Positions 1 through 11,000 of a stretch of 64,000 nucleotides of DNA are shown one piece after another. A model generated the notes under the pieces. It was not told the DNA's origin. It searched no databases and saw nothing but the letters and a program-made list of their open reading frames with translations. Numbering within the stretch: position 1 is the stretch's first letter; each line of letters begins with the position of its first letter. The stretch comes from Phymorhynchus buccinoides (lineage: Eukaryota > Mollusca > Gastropoda > Neogastropoda > Raphitomidae), in contig CM065691.1 of the NCBI GenBank assembly GCA_017654935.2, forward strand, positions 30,805,344-30,869,343. Reading direction: 5' to 3'. Both the position numbers and the translations under genes were made by a program.

Positions 1-32
1 GCTTTCATCTCCCATACCCTACCCCACTCCAA

Positions 33-504
33 CATGGGTGCAACTCCCCAAAATGAAAAAAAAATGAAAGGCAGGGGTCCAGGGACCCATGGCCCCGGCA
101 GGGTACAGGGGCAGAGCCCTGTCGGACGATTCAGGGGGCAACTTAAGAGAGAGATATAACGACGAGACAGACAGACAGTTAAAATGATAGACAGAGACAG
201 TTTGAGTCTGATAAGCCTTGTGAAATTATTACATTGCCTTTGTAAACTTCCAATATAATTGAACTAAAAACATCAAAACGCTACACTCACACAAGCACAT
301 GAAGGTGAAATAAACATACATGACGGGTCTGTAATTTTGCAATTAAGACCTTCCAATATAGAACAACTAGATTAAGTTCAAAACGCCCCAAATCGCTTAT
401 GGTCAAACTTTTTTTTTTATGAATTAAAAAAACAACTGAAGTTCAGTTTCTGGTCAAATCAAAAATACTGAAATCAGTGTAAAAATGAAAGAGTAGCACC
501 CATG
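33..504. mobile_element. Miniature DNA transposon, CATGGGTGC ends, copy 1
   Basis: Non-coding element of about 470 bp. It begins CATGGGTGCAACT and ends AGTAGCACCCATG, giving imperfect terminal inverted repeats. The 6-bp word CTCCAA flanks it on both sides (27-32 and 505-510), as expected for a target-site duplication. A second copy lies at 43542-43963. No transposase fragment is visible, so it is a non-autonomous element. Confidence 0.75.
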
Positions 505-603
505 CTCCAACCACAAGGTACTTTTACTACATAAAAAAACAACCAACAGAGAGAGCAATGAAGAAAGAATGCAAAGTCAATCAGAAATAAAAGAAGAACA
601 GGG

Positions 604-750
604 CCTGTATTCACGTTGAGATAGCCTGAGACTGAGCATGATGCTAACTTAGAAGCTCTTCCAATGTCCTATAGGATTTAATAGGACTTTTGGAAGAGCT
701 TCTAAGTTAGCATGATGCTAAGTCTCATGCTATCTCAACGTGAATACAGG
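604..750. repeat. Foldback hairpin element
   Basis: Two arms of about 57-60 bases, starting CCTGTATTCACGTTGAGATA at 604 and ending in its complement at 750, are almost perfectly inverted around a loop of about 30 bases. It is either a miniature foldback transposon or a hairpin-forming unit. No coding content is visible. Confidence 0.7.
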
Positions 751-1930
751 TCCAGGAGAGGAATTGTACACCATGCAAAGAAATACATTTTGCAAACACG
801 CATTAAACTCCTTCTAAACAGCAAAAGCTTTAAGAGAAAGAAATAGCTGTTTTGTAAACCCGTTAGAGAGCTCACACAGAGGCAAAAACTACCACTGACA
901 AGAGAAATGAAAATACTCCAACGACGTAGAAAAAATATGAGCAGTTCAGAAAGCAAAAAAAAGAGAAAATATAATACACTAAAAGATCAACCCGGGTGTA
1001 GCTGCGAATTGGGATTCGGAACGAGCGGTGTGGGAGCAACGCCACTGTACAGCCCAGAAGATGGGACAGCAAAAAAACAAAAAAAAAAAAAAAAAAAAAA
1101 CGATCAACCCACTAAAAACACTGACAAGGGTAAAGAAAATACTCAAACGACGTAGAAAAATATGAGCAGTTCAGAAAGCAAAAAGAAGACGAAAAAGAGA
1201 AAATGATAAAACACTAAAAATCAACCTACTCAAAAATAACAACAAAAGACCACACACATCAAAATACAGTACAACACTGAACAGTAAGTACTAAAACCAT
1301 CAAAAACAAGCAAAACGCACTCATCAAGATCGATCAACAACCACGACAAACAATGAAACCATGTCTTGATCACAGCACTTACAACCCATGCCCAAAGCCC
1401 TTGTACTAGTTCCAAAGTCTACAAAACACGCCCCTCTCAAAAAAAATCAATTTCCTCACAAATCTTTTCCTCAAACCCTCTCTTTTTGTTAGCCCCATTC
1501 TCAGAATCCCTTCCCTAGTGAACGCTCCCCTTTTCTTATACTAAAAGCTCAAAATCCAAGCACACGTAAAAAGCCCTTGCTAACAACTTTTGACAACTCA
1601 GTAAGCTCATGTGTGGTCTAAGGGAGCGAAGCGAGTTTAGAAGCGACCAAGGTATTTTTTTATAATTTTTTTTATTAGTGACAAGAATTTACTGCTCCAA
1701 AACCCCTCTGTCTGCATTGCTCACACAATAATCCATTGACCCAAAATGCTCAGGCTCAAAATCTTTCATTAAAGAAAAAAAAGTATGTTGCTCACAATTT
1801 CTTTAACTCATATCTCTTTAACTCAGAAAGTAAAAAATAAAATCGTATGAAGACTCAAAAAGAAAAGAAAAAAAAGAGAGAAAGAAACCACTGCAATCCC
1901 TTAAAGCACCAAAAAGAGTAAAATCGATCT
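751..1930. other. A-rich non-coding stretch with a short duplicated unit
   Basis: No gene is visible. A block around 905-1000 is repeated at about 1133-1230 (both include AAATACTC, AACGACGTAG and ATATGAGCAGTTCAGAAAGC). Between them, 990-1075 resembles a segment at 21950-22045 (shared CAGAAGATGGGACAGCAAAA), so this is probably an old retroelement fragment. The rest is A-rich low-complexity sequence. Confidence 0.5.
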
Positions 1931-2945
1931 CAATACTACAAAATCCCATGATCACAATCCCTTAACCACTCGAAAACCCACTGCCCTAAAGTCCTTCCCA
2001 ACAAGTCCCCAAAGCCCATGATCACAATCCCTTATAACTCCAAAAGCCCCTGATCATAATCCCTTACAACTCCAAAAGCCCATGGTCACAATCCCTTATG
2101 ACTCCAAAAGCCCCTGATCACAATTCCTTACGACTCCAAAAGCCCCTGATCACAATCCCGACTCCAAAAGCCCCTGATCACAATCCCTTATAACTCCAAA
2201 AGCCCCTGGTCACAATCCTTTACCACTCGTAAATCCCATGATCACAATCCCTTATGACTCCAAAAGCCCCTGATCACAATCCCTTATGACTCCAAAAGCC
2301 TGATCACAATCCCTTACCACTCCAAAAGCCCATGATCACAATCCATTACTACTCCAAAAGCCCCTGATCACAATCCCTTATGACTCCAAAAGCCCCTGAT
2401 CACAATCCCTTACTACTCCAAAAGCCCATGATCACAATCCATTACTACTCCAAAAGCCCATGATCACAATCCATTACTACTCCAAAAGCCCATGATCACA
2501 ATCCATTACTACTCCAAAAGCCCATGATCACAATCCATTACTACTCCAAAAGCCCATGATCACAATCCATTACTACTCCAAAAGCCCACGATCACAATCC
2601 ATTACTACTCCAAAAGCCCATGATCACAATCCATTACTACTCCAAAAGCCCATGATCACAACTTAACTCCAAAAGCCCATGATCACAATCCATTACTACT
2701 CCAAAAGCCCATGATCACAATCCATTACTACTCCAAAAGCCCATGCACACATTGTCTTACCACTCGTAAAGCCCATGATCACAATCCCTTATGACTCCAA
2801 AAGCCCATGTACACATTGTCTTACCACTCGTAAAGCCCATGATCACAATCCCTTACCACTCGTAAAGCCCATGATCACAATCCCTTATGACTCCAAAAGC
2901 CCATGCACACATTGTCTTACCACTCGTAAAGCCCATGCACATTCC
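1930..2945. repeat. 32-bp minisatellite
   Basis: About 1 kb of tandem repeats. The core contains CCCATGATCACAATCC followed by variable TTACTACTCC or TTATGACTCC and AAAAG. The period measured between successive TGATCACA words in the central block is 32 bases. Units at 2740-2935 are more divergent (CACATTGTCTTACCACTCGT variants). The open frame across it is a by-product of the repeat. Confidence 0.9.
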
Positions 2946-3589
2946 AACAACTCACATTTCCGAGGTCACTCGCTTCTGCATGAGCCCTTCGCCCAAATTT
3001 TCCACAATGTAATCCCTATAAATGTGACAGTGCAAAAAGAATAGAACAAGAGAAGAAAACAAGAAGGACAAGAGAAAGAAAACAACAACAACAACAAAAA
3101 ACATGATGCGGAGGAGGATTAGATGACATTGGCAAAAAGATGAGTATGTATGACGGGTGCAGACAGACACCTGCGTGAAAAATGAATGCATAACATGAGT
3201 CAAAGAGTCTATTAACAAACAGTAAAGTGTACACAATGAGAGTGCAGATGCATTCATTGTTAAAAGCTGTAGCAGCCATCTTCATCAGCTCATGGTGTTA
3301 ATTGCTACACATACAAGTACTGTACATTATTATTTTCTGGAAACAAATGACAATCATAAAGGGTCCTACTCATTTTTGAGTTAATTTAAAGGAAAATGAA
3401 AGCCTGATACTCGAAAAAATAATAATGAAAATTACTAATTTTTTTATTAAAAATATACTAAATTAACAGACAAAAATGAAGCAAAATAAAGAGTTGCTGT
3501 TAATCAAAACAAAAGAAATATTCATATTATTACACCATGAGTTAAAGAAGCAGGTTGACAAGAATACGAGCTAAATAAGAAGAAACGTG

Positions 3590-3940
3590 CACAATTCTGA
3601 TTATCATCAGGCATTAAAAATGCATACAACAGAACAACTGTCAAAGGGCTAATTCTGATTATCATCAGGCATTAAAAATGCATACAACAGAACAACTGTC
3701 AAAGGGCTAATTCTGATTATCATCAGGCATTAAAAAGTACAACAGAACAACTGTCAAAGGGCTAATTCTGATTATCATCAGGCATTAAAAATGCATACAA
3801 CAGAACAACTGTCAAAGGGCTAATTCTGATTATCATCAGGCATTAAAAATGCGTACAACAGAACAACTGTCAAAGGGCTAATTCTGATTATCATCAGGCA
3901 TTAAAAATGCGTACAACAGAACAACTTTCAAAGGGCTATC
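3590..3940. repeat. 58-bp tandem repeat, about six copies
   Basis: The unit contains ATTATCATCAGGCATTAAAA followed by ACAACAGAACAACTGTCAAA. The period is 58 bases; one copy is shortened by three bases near 3735. No gene is visible. Confidence 0.9.
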
Positions 3941-3995
3941 TACAATCTATTCTGACCAGTCAAATAACTTCAGGAGACCGTGACACAACTTTTAA

Positions 3996-4653
3996 CCCTC
4001 TGGGCACGATGAGCCCCCATCTGGGCTCCCCGGTACGGGCACGATGGGCCACGATCGTGGCTCAGTTCATATTTTGCGCTGAACTTTGGCCAATCGAATA
4101 AGCGAATACAGCTAACCAATCAGAAAGCTCGTAGCACCCGTACGACTTCCGGCTGTCTGAATCTAACCATTAATTTTATCGGTCAGTTTGCATTTTGTTT
4201 GTGTGAAAATGAGTGATGAAAGTAGTGATTGTGAGGATGAGGATGAGTATGTTGCTGATAGCTACTCTGATGCAGACTAGGAAGGTAATCAGGCTTGTAT
4301 TCGTGTTGCAAAGTGAAGGAACAGGGTTCGAAGTGAAGGAAAAGGGTTCGACTGCATGGTTTTGTGATGTCTGACATCATCGTCGGATGGGGTGGGGGTG
4401 GGGTTAGTTGCAGCCACAGTGAAAGTGCTTTACTGGATTACTGCTGTCACCATATTCAAGGCAAGTTGTTTTCTTTACTTTCATTGCAAAATTCAAGCTT
4501 TCTTCTTTCTAAACGTGTATAGGTTTCCCAGTCAAATGTTTGTATGAGAGATGAAAAGTGAAAATAAGAAGTGCCGGTTGACGTTTCTGCAGTCTTCAAT
4601 TTTACGCCTGTCTTTTAGCTTACGTTTTTAACTTTTACGTCATGCCCAGAGGG
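3996..4653 (+). mobile_element. TTAA-flanked piggyBac-type deletion derivative
   Basis: TTAA at 3992-3995 and 4654-4657 flanks terminal inverted repeats CCCTCTGGGCA and TGCCCAGAGGG. Exact TTAA duplication and ends starting with CCC are the established signature of the piggyBac superfamily. Inside, a short plus-strand reading frame at 4209-4280 starts MSDESSDCEDEDEY and stops. Acidic leaders of this sort are typical of piggyBac transposase N-termini, so this looks like a remnant whose catalytic part was deleted. The superfamily call is an inference from ends and leader only. Confidence 0.65.
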
Positions 4654-4757
4654 TTAAGCCATTCAGTGATGCAGTCATAATTATTAGAAAGATAGATTCA
4701 GAACTAAATTTTGGTGATTCTGGCTCTTGATGCTTGTTTAATATTGAGGTGCATTAA

Positions 4758-5398
4758 CCCCTTCTCTGCCTGCCCCTTGTCTACAACAGGGTGTGTGATG
4801 TCATTGATGATGTCATAACTTTTGTTGTCATAGCCCTGGAATGATGTTTTTTGGCTTAGATAAGTCAGGAAAGATATGTGACCCAGCACCACGAAAGGGA
4901 CATTAAGTCGCTGGGCTAGTTTCTCACAACAGGCTTGCAAAGTCAAAAATATCATTTCTATGAGTTTTGAGTTATGGGTATTTTCGTGCTCTCTAACATC
5001 CCATCTTTCATAATTATAAAGCACAATCTTTGTTACAGTCTCTAAATACTCCAAAAGTGCTTTAAAATGAGTAGGTCAGTGCATTTTCTTCAGCTAGGCT
5101 AAACTTCAGACTGTGATTTCTCAAAATTGCTGACAGTCACCCTACCAACATTAAATGCTCATAACTCTAAAACGGAAAAGGTTACAAGAATGGTTCTTAT
5201 ACCATGTGAAAGAGAATTGTCTGAAGTTTCTAACAGTACCATTTTCTCAGAATAGTCATTTTGACACTTAATGTCCCTTTTGACACTTAATGTCACATAT
5301 ATCTCTAGACCATTTTCACAGACTGAGTGTAACTCAGTCTAAATTTTATCACAAGAAAATCGACAATATTTCTCAGTTTTACTCTGGCACTGAAGGGG
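4758..5398. mobile_element. TTAA element with CCCCTTC ends, carrying a nested insertion
   Basis: TTAA at 4754-4757 and 5399-5402 flanks ends beginning CCCCTTCTCTGCC and ending GGCACTGAAGGGG. A relative lies at 56698-61143; both start with sequence containing GTCTACAAC and GATGTCATTGATGA. The element is interrupted at 4878-5296 by a separate repeat with GTGACCCAGC ends. Confidence 0.7.
4878..5296. mobile_element. GTGACCCAGC foldback element, copy 1
   Basis: Begins GTGACCCAGCACCACGAAAG. The right end (CTTAATGTCAC) is a shortened or diverged version of the inverted terminus that is complete in the copy at 39506-39920. It sits inside the TTAA element at a GATAT/ATATATC point. No protein is encoded; the open frame across it is a shadow. 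Confidence 0.65.
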
Positions 5399-5402
5399 TT
5401 AA

Positions 5403-5875
5403 TGTACACTGTAGATAAATGTGTTTCTTATCTAGACGAGCAACCAATTTAAAATGAAAAATCCACACAAAAACGTGTTAAGACATGTTTTTCACAAGCT
5501 TTAAACAAAATAAATGATACATTTCATGCTTTTGTAAGCAGATTAAAGCACAAGTGTTATATTCCACAGAAAACTTAGATTATTCACACATGTTAGCAAA
5601 ATTGTTAAACAGTCTATGAGTGTTAAGTAAAACTTTTACATGCTGTCATGATTATTGATGAAACAATAAAGTCAAGGAATACAAATGTCATCAACTTGAG
5701 CTGCCATAATGCAGTGTAAATAAGCTTTCTTATAACTGAACAGTATATAAACTGAATTTCTTTCCCCCAGTCCTCCAGTTTGTATAAAACAAAATGGCAT
5801 TGCATTAATTTACATCAAACGAGACGCATACCTACAGAATGATTACTGGTTTAAATGATGTTTTGTTCATCATTT
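5403..5875. other. Non-coding, nothing recognised
   Basis: AT-rich sequence without exon-like reading frames and without recognised repeat ends. Confidence 0.5.
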
Positions 5876-5876
5876 G

Positions 5877-5921
5877 AGAGTGTGTGTGTTAGTGTGGTGC
5901 AGTGTGGTGTGGTGTGGTGTG

Positions 5922-5955
<34 letters not shown>

Positions 5956-6030
5956 GCGTGTGCATGCGTGGGTGCGTGCGTGTGTGTGTGCGTGCGTGTG
6001 TGTGTGTCTGTGCATGTGCTGCTGTTGTTC
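5877..6030. repeat. (TG)n microsatellite
   Basis: Imperfect TG/GTGC dinucleotide array. The open frames on both strands here consist of the repeat and are not genes. Confidence 0.9.
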
Positions 6031-6112
6031 ATTAATTAAAGCCGGCAATCTTTTTACCTACAACACCAAACTCTCTTAAAACTGGCTGATGCACATTTTA
6101 AATAAACATATT

Positions 6113-6287
6113 GCCGTATTTTTCGGACTATAAGGCGATACTTTTTTCTCAGATTCAAACCCCTGCGCCTTATAATGTGACCAATAAAATAGTAAGAAAA
6201 TATAGTAACAAAATCTGAAATTTGAGTAAAATTTGGGGGGTGCGCCTTATAAAAGGTGCGCCTTATAGTCCGAAAAGTATACGGCAT
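6113..6287. mobile_element. CCGTATTTTTCGGACTATAAG mariner-type miniature element
   Basis: Both ends read CCGTATTTTTCGGACTATAA or its complement (right end TTATAGTCCGAAAAGTATACGG), with an internal GCGCCTTATA word. The family recurs at about 13920, 15451, 28021 and 62100, in longer form at 28346 and 54899, and at 12128 split by a LINE. Elements of this design, flanked by TA, are common in animals and usually assigned to Tc1/mariner or pogo relatives. Confidence 0.65.
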
Positions 6288-6603
6288 TACAATCTTGTGT
6301 ATGGTCCGTACAGAACATTATTGTTAGTTCAACAGATAGTAGTTCACCAGCCATCAAACACAGCTTCTCATAAATGGCAATCCAGGTTTCAAAAGGATCT
6401 AAAAATGTTGTATTCACACACAAAAGCAAGTATACAGCATCCACATTTTTTTTCCTAAATGAGCCAATTTGGATTTCTGCCATAAAGTGGCTTTTTCTTT
6501 CTTTTTCATTGTACTGCTTTTCAGTAAGTCAGTTCTAAGCTCTCATATTCCAATGTATATGTTCATTGTTTTATCATATTATTAAACCTTATCAGTTGCT
6601 TAA

Positions 6604-6843
6604 CCCTTTCACCGCCAGCCATCTTTGAGCCAAAAATGTCCATTAAAACTTATTGGGATACAAAAAAGATTTTGCTTGCAATATTGTGGGATTTCTCTGT
6701 AACACATTTAGAATAGGGTCAATCCTCACTGCCCAGTTTTAGGAACACAATGTCATTGAATAACAGGCCCTGATTTCAAGGGTTTTAATGACATGGGTGT
6801 TAAATGATTTTGGTGCAAAAATGCGACATTGGCGGTGAAAGGG
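6604..6843. mobile_element. CCCTTTCACCGCC TTAA miniature element, copy 1
   Basis: Flanked by TTAA (6600-6603, 6844-6847). Ends are CCCTTTCACCGCCA and TTGGCGGTGAAAGGG. Length is about 240 bp with no coding capacity. It is one of about ten copies in the window, probably a piggyBac-type (or other TTAA-specific) non-autonomous family. Confidence 0.75.
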
Positions 6844-7072
6844 TTAAAAGTTCAAGAAATATTTTTGTTACTCAAAAGTCTTAAGGGTCCATAAAAAGGC
6901 ACAGTAGGACTCGTTCAACAGTATCACCTACTCTTGAAGCATTATTTCTGTTCTTTAAGAAAGAAAATCTGTTAATTTCATAAAAGGAGCGAGCATTTCT
7001 AATCATGTATAAGAAATATTCCATATCAAACTTTTAAAATTCATAAAGCCTTCCACCCTTTATGTCTTCATA

Positions 7073-7073
7073 C

Positions 7074-7167
<94 letters not shown>

Positions 7168-7168
7168 T
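7073..7168. repeat. (GA)n microsatellite
   Basis: An uninterrupted GA run of about 90 bases. Confidence 0.95.
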
Positions 7169-7239
7169 GTGTTGATGCTTTATTCAACTGATTGTATTTT
7201 GTATTGTGTTTTTGGGGTGGGGTGAGTGGTGGTGATGGT

Positions 7240-7259
7240 AACGGTGTGTGTGTGTGTGA

Positions 7260-7314
<55 letters not shown>

Positions 7315-7375
7315 TACGTGCGTGTATGTGTGGGTGGGGTGTGTATGTGTATGCCTATTTGCATGTGCGTGAGTG
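7240..7375. repeat. (GT)n microsatellite
   Basis: GT array with a core of about 45 uninterrupted bases and degenerate shoulders. Confidence 0.9.
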
Positions 7376-7423
7376 ATTATTTGGTTTTGTTGTTGAATTT
7401 CTTGCTTTTAATTTTTGTTGTTG

Positions 7424-7492
7424 TTAAGCGCATAGAGCTCCACATTTGGTGGAGGAATGCGCTATATAAATGATTCACTATTATTATTATTA
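7424..7492 (+). mobile_element. LINE/SINE 3' tail fragment
   Basis: AAGCGCATAGAGCTCC ... GCGCTATATAAAT followed by an (ATT)n tail. The same 3'-end style (GCGCTATA plus ATT repeats) ends the LINE at 8955-9718 and the fragment at 11128-11188, so this is a severely 5'-truncated retroelement copy. Confidence 0.5.
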
Positions 7493-7758
7493 TAACTCAT
7501 GAACATATACTGACAGTGATTCTTAAAGTTGTGCACTCACACTCACAGTCTAGCTGGTGAACTACCGTCAATTTAAACAAAACAGCAAACAGTTCTTTTT
7601 CCGAGTACAAATGTGTAAATGTGCAGAAAGTTTACCAAACAAATCCACTCCCAAAGAAAAGGATAATACAAAAAGACAAGACTAATGACAAAAACAAACA
7701 AACAACAAACAAGAAAACGAAGAGAATTCAAAGACAAGTTGGAACTCTCTGTACTTAC

Positions 7759-7817
7759 TCTGTGCTCAGAGACTGCTGAGGCAGCCAGATATCTTCAGAT
7801 CCTTCTTTGTCACCTTC
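7759..7817 (-). CDS. EXOC1: EXOC1 coding exon 13 (last visible)
   Basis: 59 bases, entered in phase 0 after TAG and left at GTAAGT in phase 2. It encodes EGDKEGSEDIWLPQQSLSTE. This part of EXOC1 is poorly conserved and acidic, so support comes mainly from splice sites, frame and position. Confidence 0.65.
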
Positions 7818-7827
7818 CTACACAGTT

Positions 7828-7861
<34 letters not shown>

Positions 7862-8044
7862 AAGAAAGCTTATATAGCGCACATTCCAGGCTATCTGCTC
7901 ATGGCGCTTAAAAAAAAACAACATTCAATCAAATCACATCAATACCCATGCTCGCACGCACACAAGCACATACACTGACGAACACAACATATCATTTACA
8001 TATGCATGCACACATACATACATACATACAGTAAATCAGCACAA

Positions 8045-8077
<33 letters not shown>

Positions 8078-11000
8078 AACACGGAACATTACTCAAAGTT
8101 AACGTTAACTGGTTTTGTTTCTGAGGTTCACAAATAAAGACATTGGACACAGAAAAGTTTTATCAAAGCAAACTATATACATACATAAGTACATACATAC
8201 ATACAGACACACACAGACACACAAACACACACACATACAAACACACACACACACACACCTATGCCTACACACGCACGAGCACACGCATGCACGCATATAT
8301 GCATTAAAAAAAAATATAGGGAAAAACTATTGAAAAAGCAAACAACAAACAACAAAATCAAATAGCAACAAAAAAACGGGATAAACCCAATCCAAAGTTA
8401 ACGGAGAGTGACAGGCATTCACTCGAGTTGTTTTTTTGTTTTTTTGTTTTTTGGTTGTTTTTTCTCGATTTGGTTTTATTATTTTAATCTTTCTTGTTTT
8501 TTTGCTGTTGTTTTTTCTTTCTTCCTTTTTTTAACTTGTTTTTTATTATTATACATAACAACAAATGGCATCACAAAAAAGAAAACAAGTACTGCCTATC
8601 ATGTGTGGCTGTTGTTAATGCCAATCATTATCAAGGTTACTTGACAGTATTCATTGTGCAGCTTTCCGCATGCACGTTTAATTAAAAAAAAGAAGCTTTG
8701 AGACATATATTAATCAATAATATTATCTATCCTCTAAAAGGCTACAGGGTCTTTACGTTTTCTTTGGCTGTAGAGTTTCTGCAGCTTGTTTCAATCACTT
8801 TCTCTGCTTTTTCTTGTTCCTTTTTTTTTTTTTTACTTTAATTGCAGTTTTTCTTCAGATTTATGCAGTTTTAGCCGTCTTTCATTTGAATCACCTGCAA
8901 CTTTTTCTGATATTTTACTCATCTAAGCTATCGTTTTTATTGTTGTGCTCAGAAAGCGTAAGACTGACTCAGTGACACCGTTGCTGAGACAGCTGCACTG
9001 GCTCCCTGTTGACGTGAGAGTCGACTATAAAGTGGCCACTCTTGCCTATCGTTATTTCGAAGACACTCTTCCTGACTACCTCTCTTCTCTCCTCTCTGCC
9101 TACATACCAGAACGCAACCTCAGATCAAGCAACCTAAAACTTCTCTGCAAACTGTCACCAAGTACAAAACAGCTGGAAACATCTTTTCGTTTCCAAGCAC
9201 ATCTGGAGCAATGTCCCTTTCTCTCTCCGCAGCTCTCCATCTCTCTCTTCTTTCAAAACTGGCCTGAAGACGCATCTTTTCAGAAAATACCTGTTTATTT
9301 CTGTCTGTCCTGTAAATATTTTATTTTTATTTTTTTTATTGATATTTTATGTAGCAGGCATGGGAATTGTCAGAGACAAAACACTCTGAAAAGCCCCCAC
9401 CCCCTCATTTTTACAGCGTTAAAATATAATATTATCATAAAAATTGAAGTATTTAGTAACTAAAACTTTGCCCTACATTTTTTTTCCCGCCGAAATACGC
9501 GAATTCGCGGACAATTCCCATGCCTGGTGTAGGTATCTTACCTGTGTGAGTGCGATAATGATTTTTGTTTTCTAAATAATGTTAAGTGCATGTATTTTGA
9601 ATATCTTTTGTGTGCGCTGGGTAAACCTTTTCTCTTTTTCTTCTTCATGTAAAGCGCAGCGAGTCCTGCTGTGTCAGGAGAATAGCGCTATAGAAGATTG
9701 ATTTATTATTATTATCATTAGTTACCTTAGCCCCAGCCTCAGGTTTGGCCTGCACCGTCTTGTCGATGAGGTGAAAGAAGCGACAGCACAAGTCCTGTTC
9801 CGCTATGCACACCCTCTCCAGCTCAGCCAGAACCTTCTCCAGAACCTAAAAGGCACAGTCACATTGACTTGTTTCAAAAACAACAGTGGTCAAAAATGCC
9901 ACAATAATTCAGCACAAAACAGTTCAAATCCGATTCGAAATTGAAAGGAAATATGTTTTTTCCTTGATTACTTATCTTGAGATTGATGACAGATAAAAAG
10001 GCACAGTCACATTGACTTGCTTCAAATAATACAGTGGCCATAAATGCCAAAATAACCCAGCACAAAATAGTTCAAATCCGATTCGAAATTGAAAGCACAT
10101 TTTTCTTGAAATTGAAAGCACATTTTTCTTGAAATTGAAAGCACATTTTTCTTTCTCAAGATAAGAATGAACAAGAAGGTCCCACCAGTGCCTTCAGGTG
10201 TTTCTTGTTCATTATTGTTCGTTTCATATCTTGAGATTGATCATAGATGAAAAGGCACAGTCACATTGACTTGTTTCAAAAACTACAGTGGCCCTAAACA
10301 AAGACTGTACAGGGGGAGATAAACATCCGGTCTCTTTTCCTTATATGAGTAGTGAGGACAGAAACACTGGTTATGTCCCTTTGAAATGTGACACATTTTA
10401 CACATCGATAGGCCAGTTGAATTCTCCGTTCAAGTTCCAGTCCGAGTTTTTGGATAGCCTCCACTGTGAATAGTGTACACGTCCCCACTAACGATAACTC
10501 TATCAGCCCGGTTCGCCGAGCTTTTAAGTAATCCATCTTACCCTTTTAGAATATCTTTGCCCTAAATGCCAAAATAAGCCAGTACAAAATATCTCAAGTC
10601 CAATTCGAAATTGAAAGGAAATATTTCTTATCTTGAGATTGATCATGGATGACAATGTAATCCGTTTTTAATCTTACAATTAGAACAGCACTATCCAGAA
10701 TTATTCACAAAGTTATTCTTCACAGCACCAATGACAGCTGCAGTATCCAATGAATTATTCTCTGTGTGTGCATACACACGTGTGTGTGTGTGTGCATGTG
10801 CATGAATGTGTGTGTGCATGCAAGTGTGTGTGTGCAAACATGTGTGGTTGGTGAATATGTATAAGCATACGCACGCATGCATGTATGTGCGAGTATGCAT
10901 GGGTTAGTGTGCAAGTGAGTCGAGTGTGTCGCTTACAGTCGAACCTCCCTTATAAGACCTCCCATTATAAGACTCCCTCCCACATAAGACCTACTTCTCT

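Noticed and set aside
4704..5054. 116-codon minus-strand protein
   Set aside because: It spans the junction of a TTAA element and a nested GTGACCC element and has no domain.
5851..6079. Open frames on both strands over the TG array
   Set aside because: They consist of the dinucleotide repeat; there is no coding signal outside it. The same applies to frames at 7068-7473, 8105-8361, 10691-10914 and 36794-37240 beyond exon 1.
1..7700. Remaining 3' exons of EXOC1
   Set aside because: I looked for the conserved segments after the serine-rich linker on the minus strand and found none, so the gene must continue left of the window.
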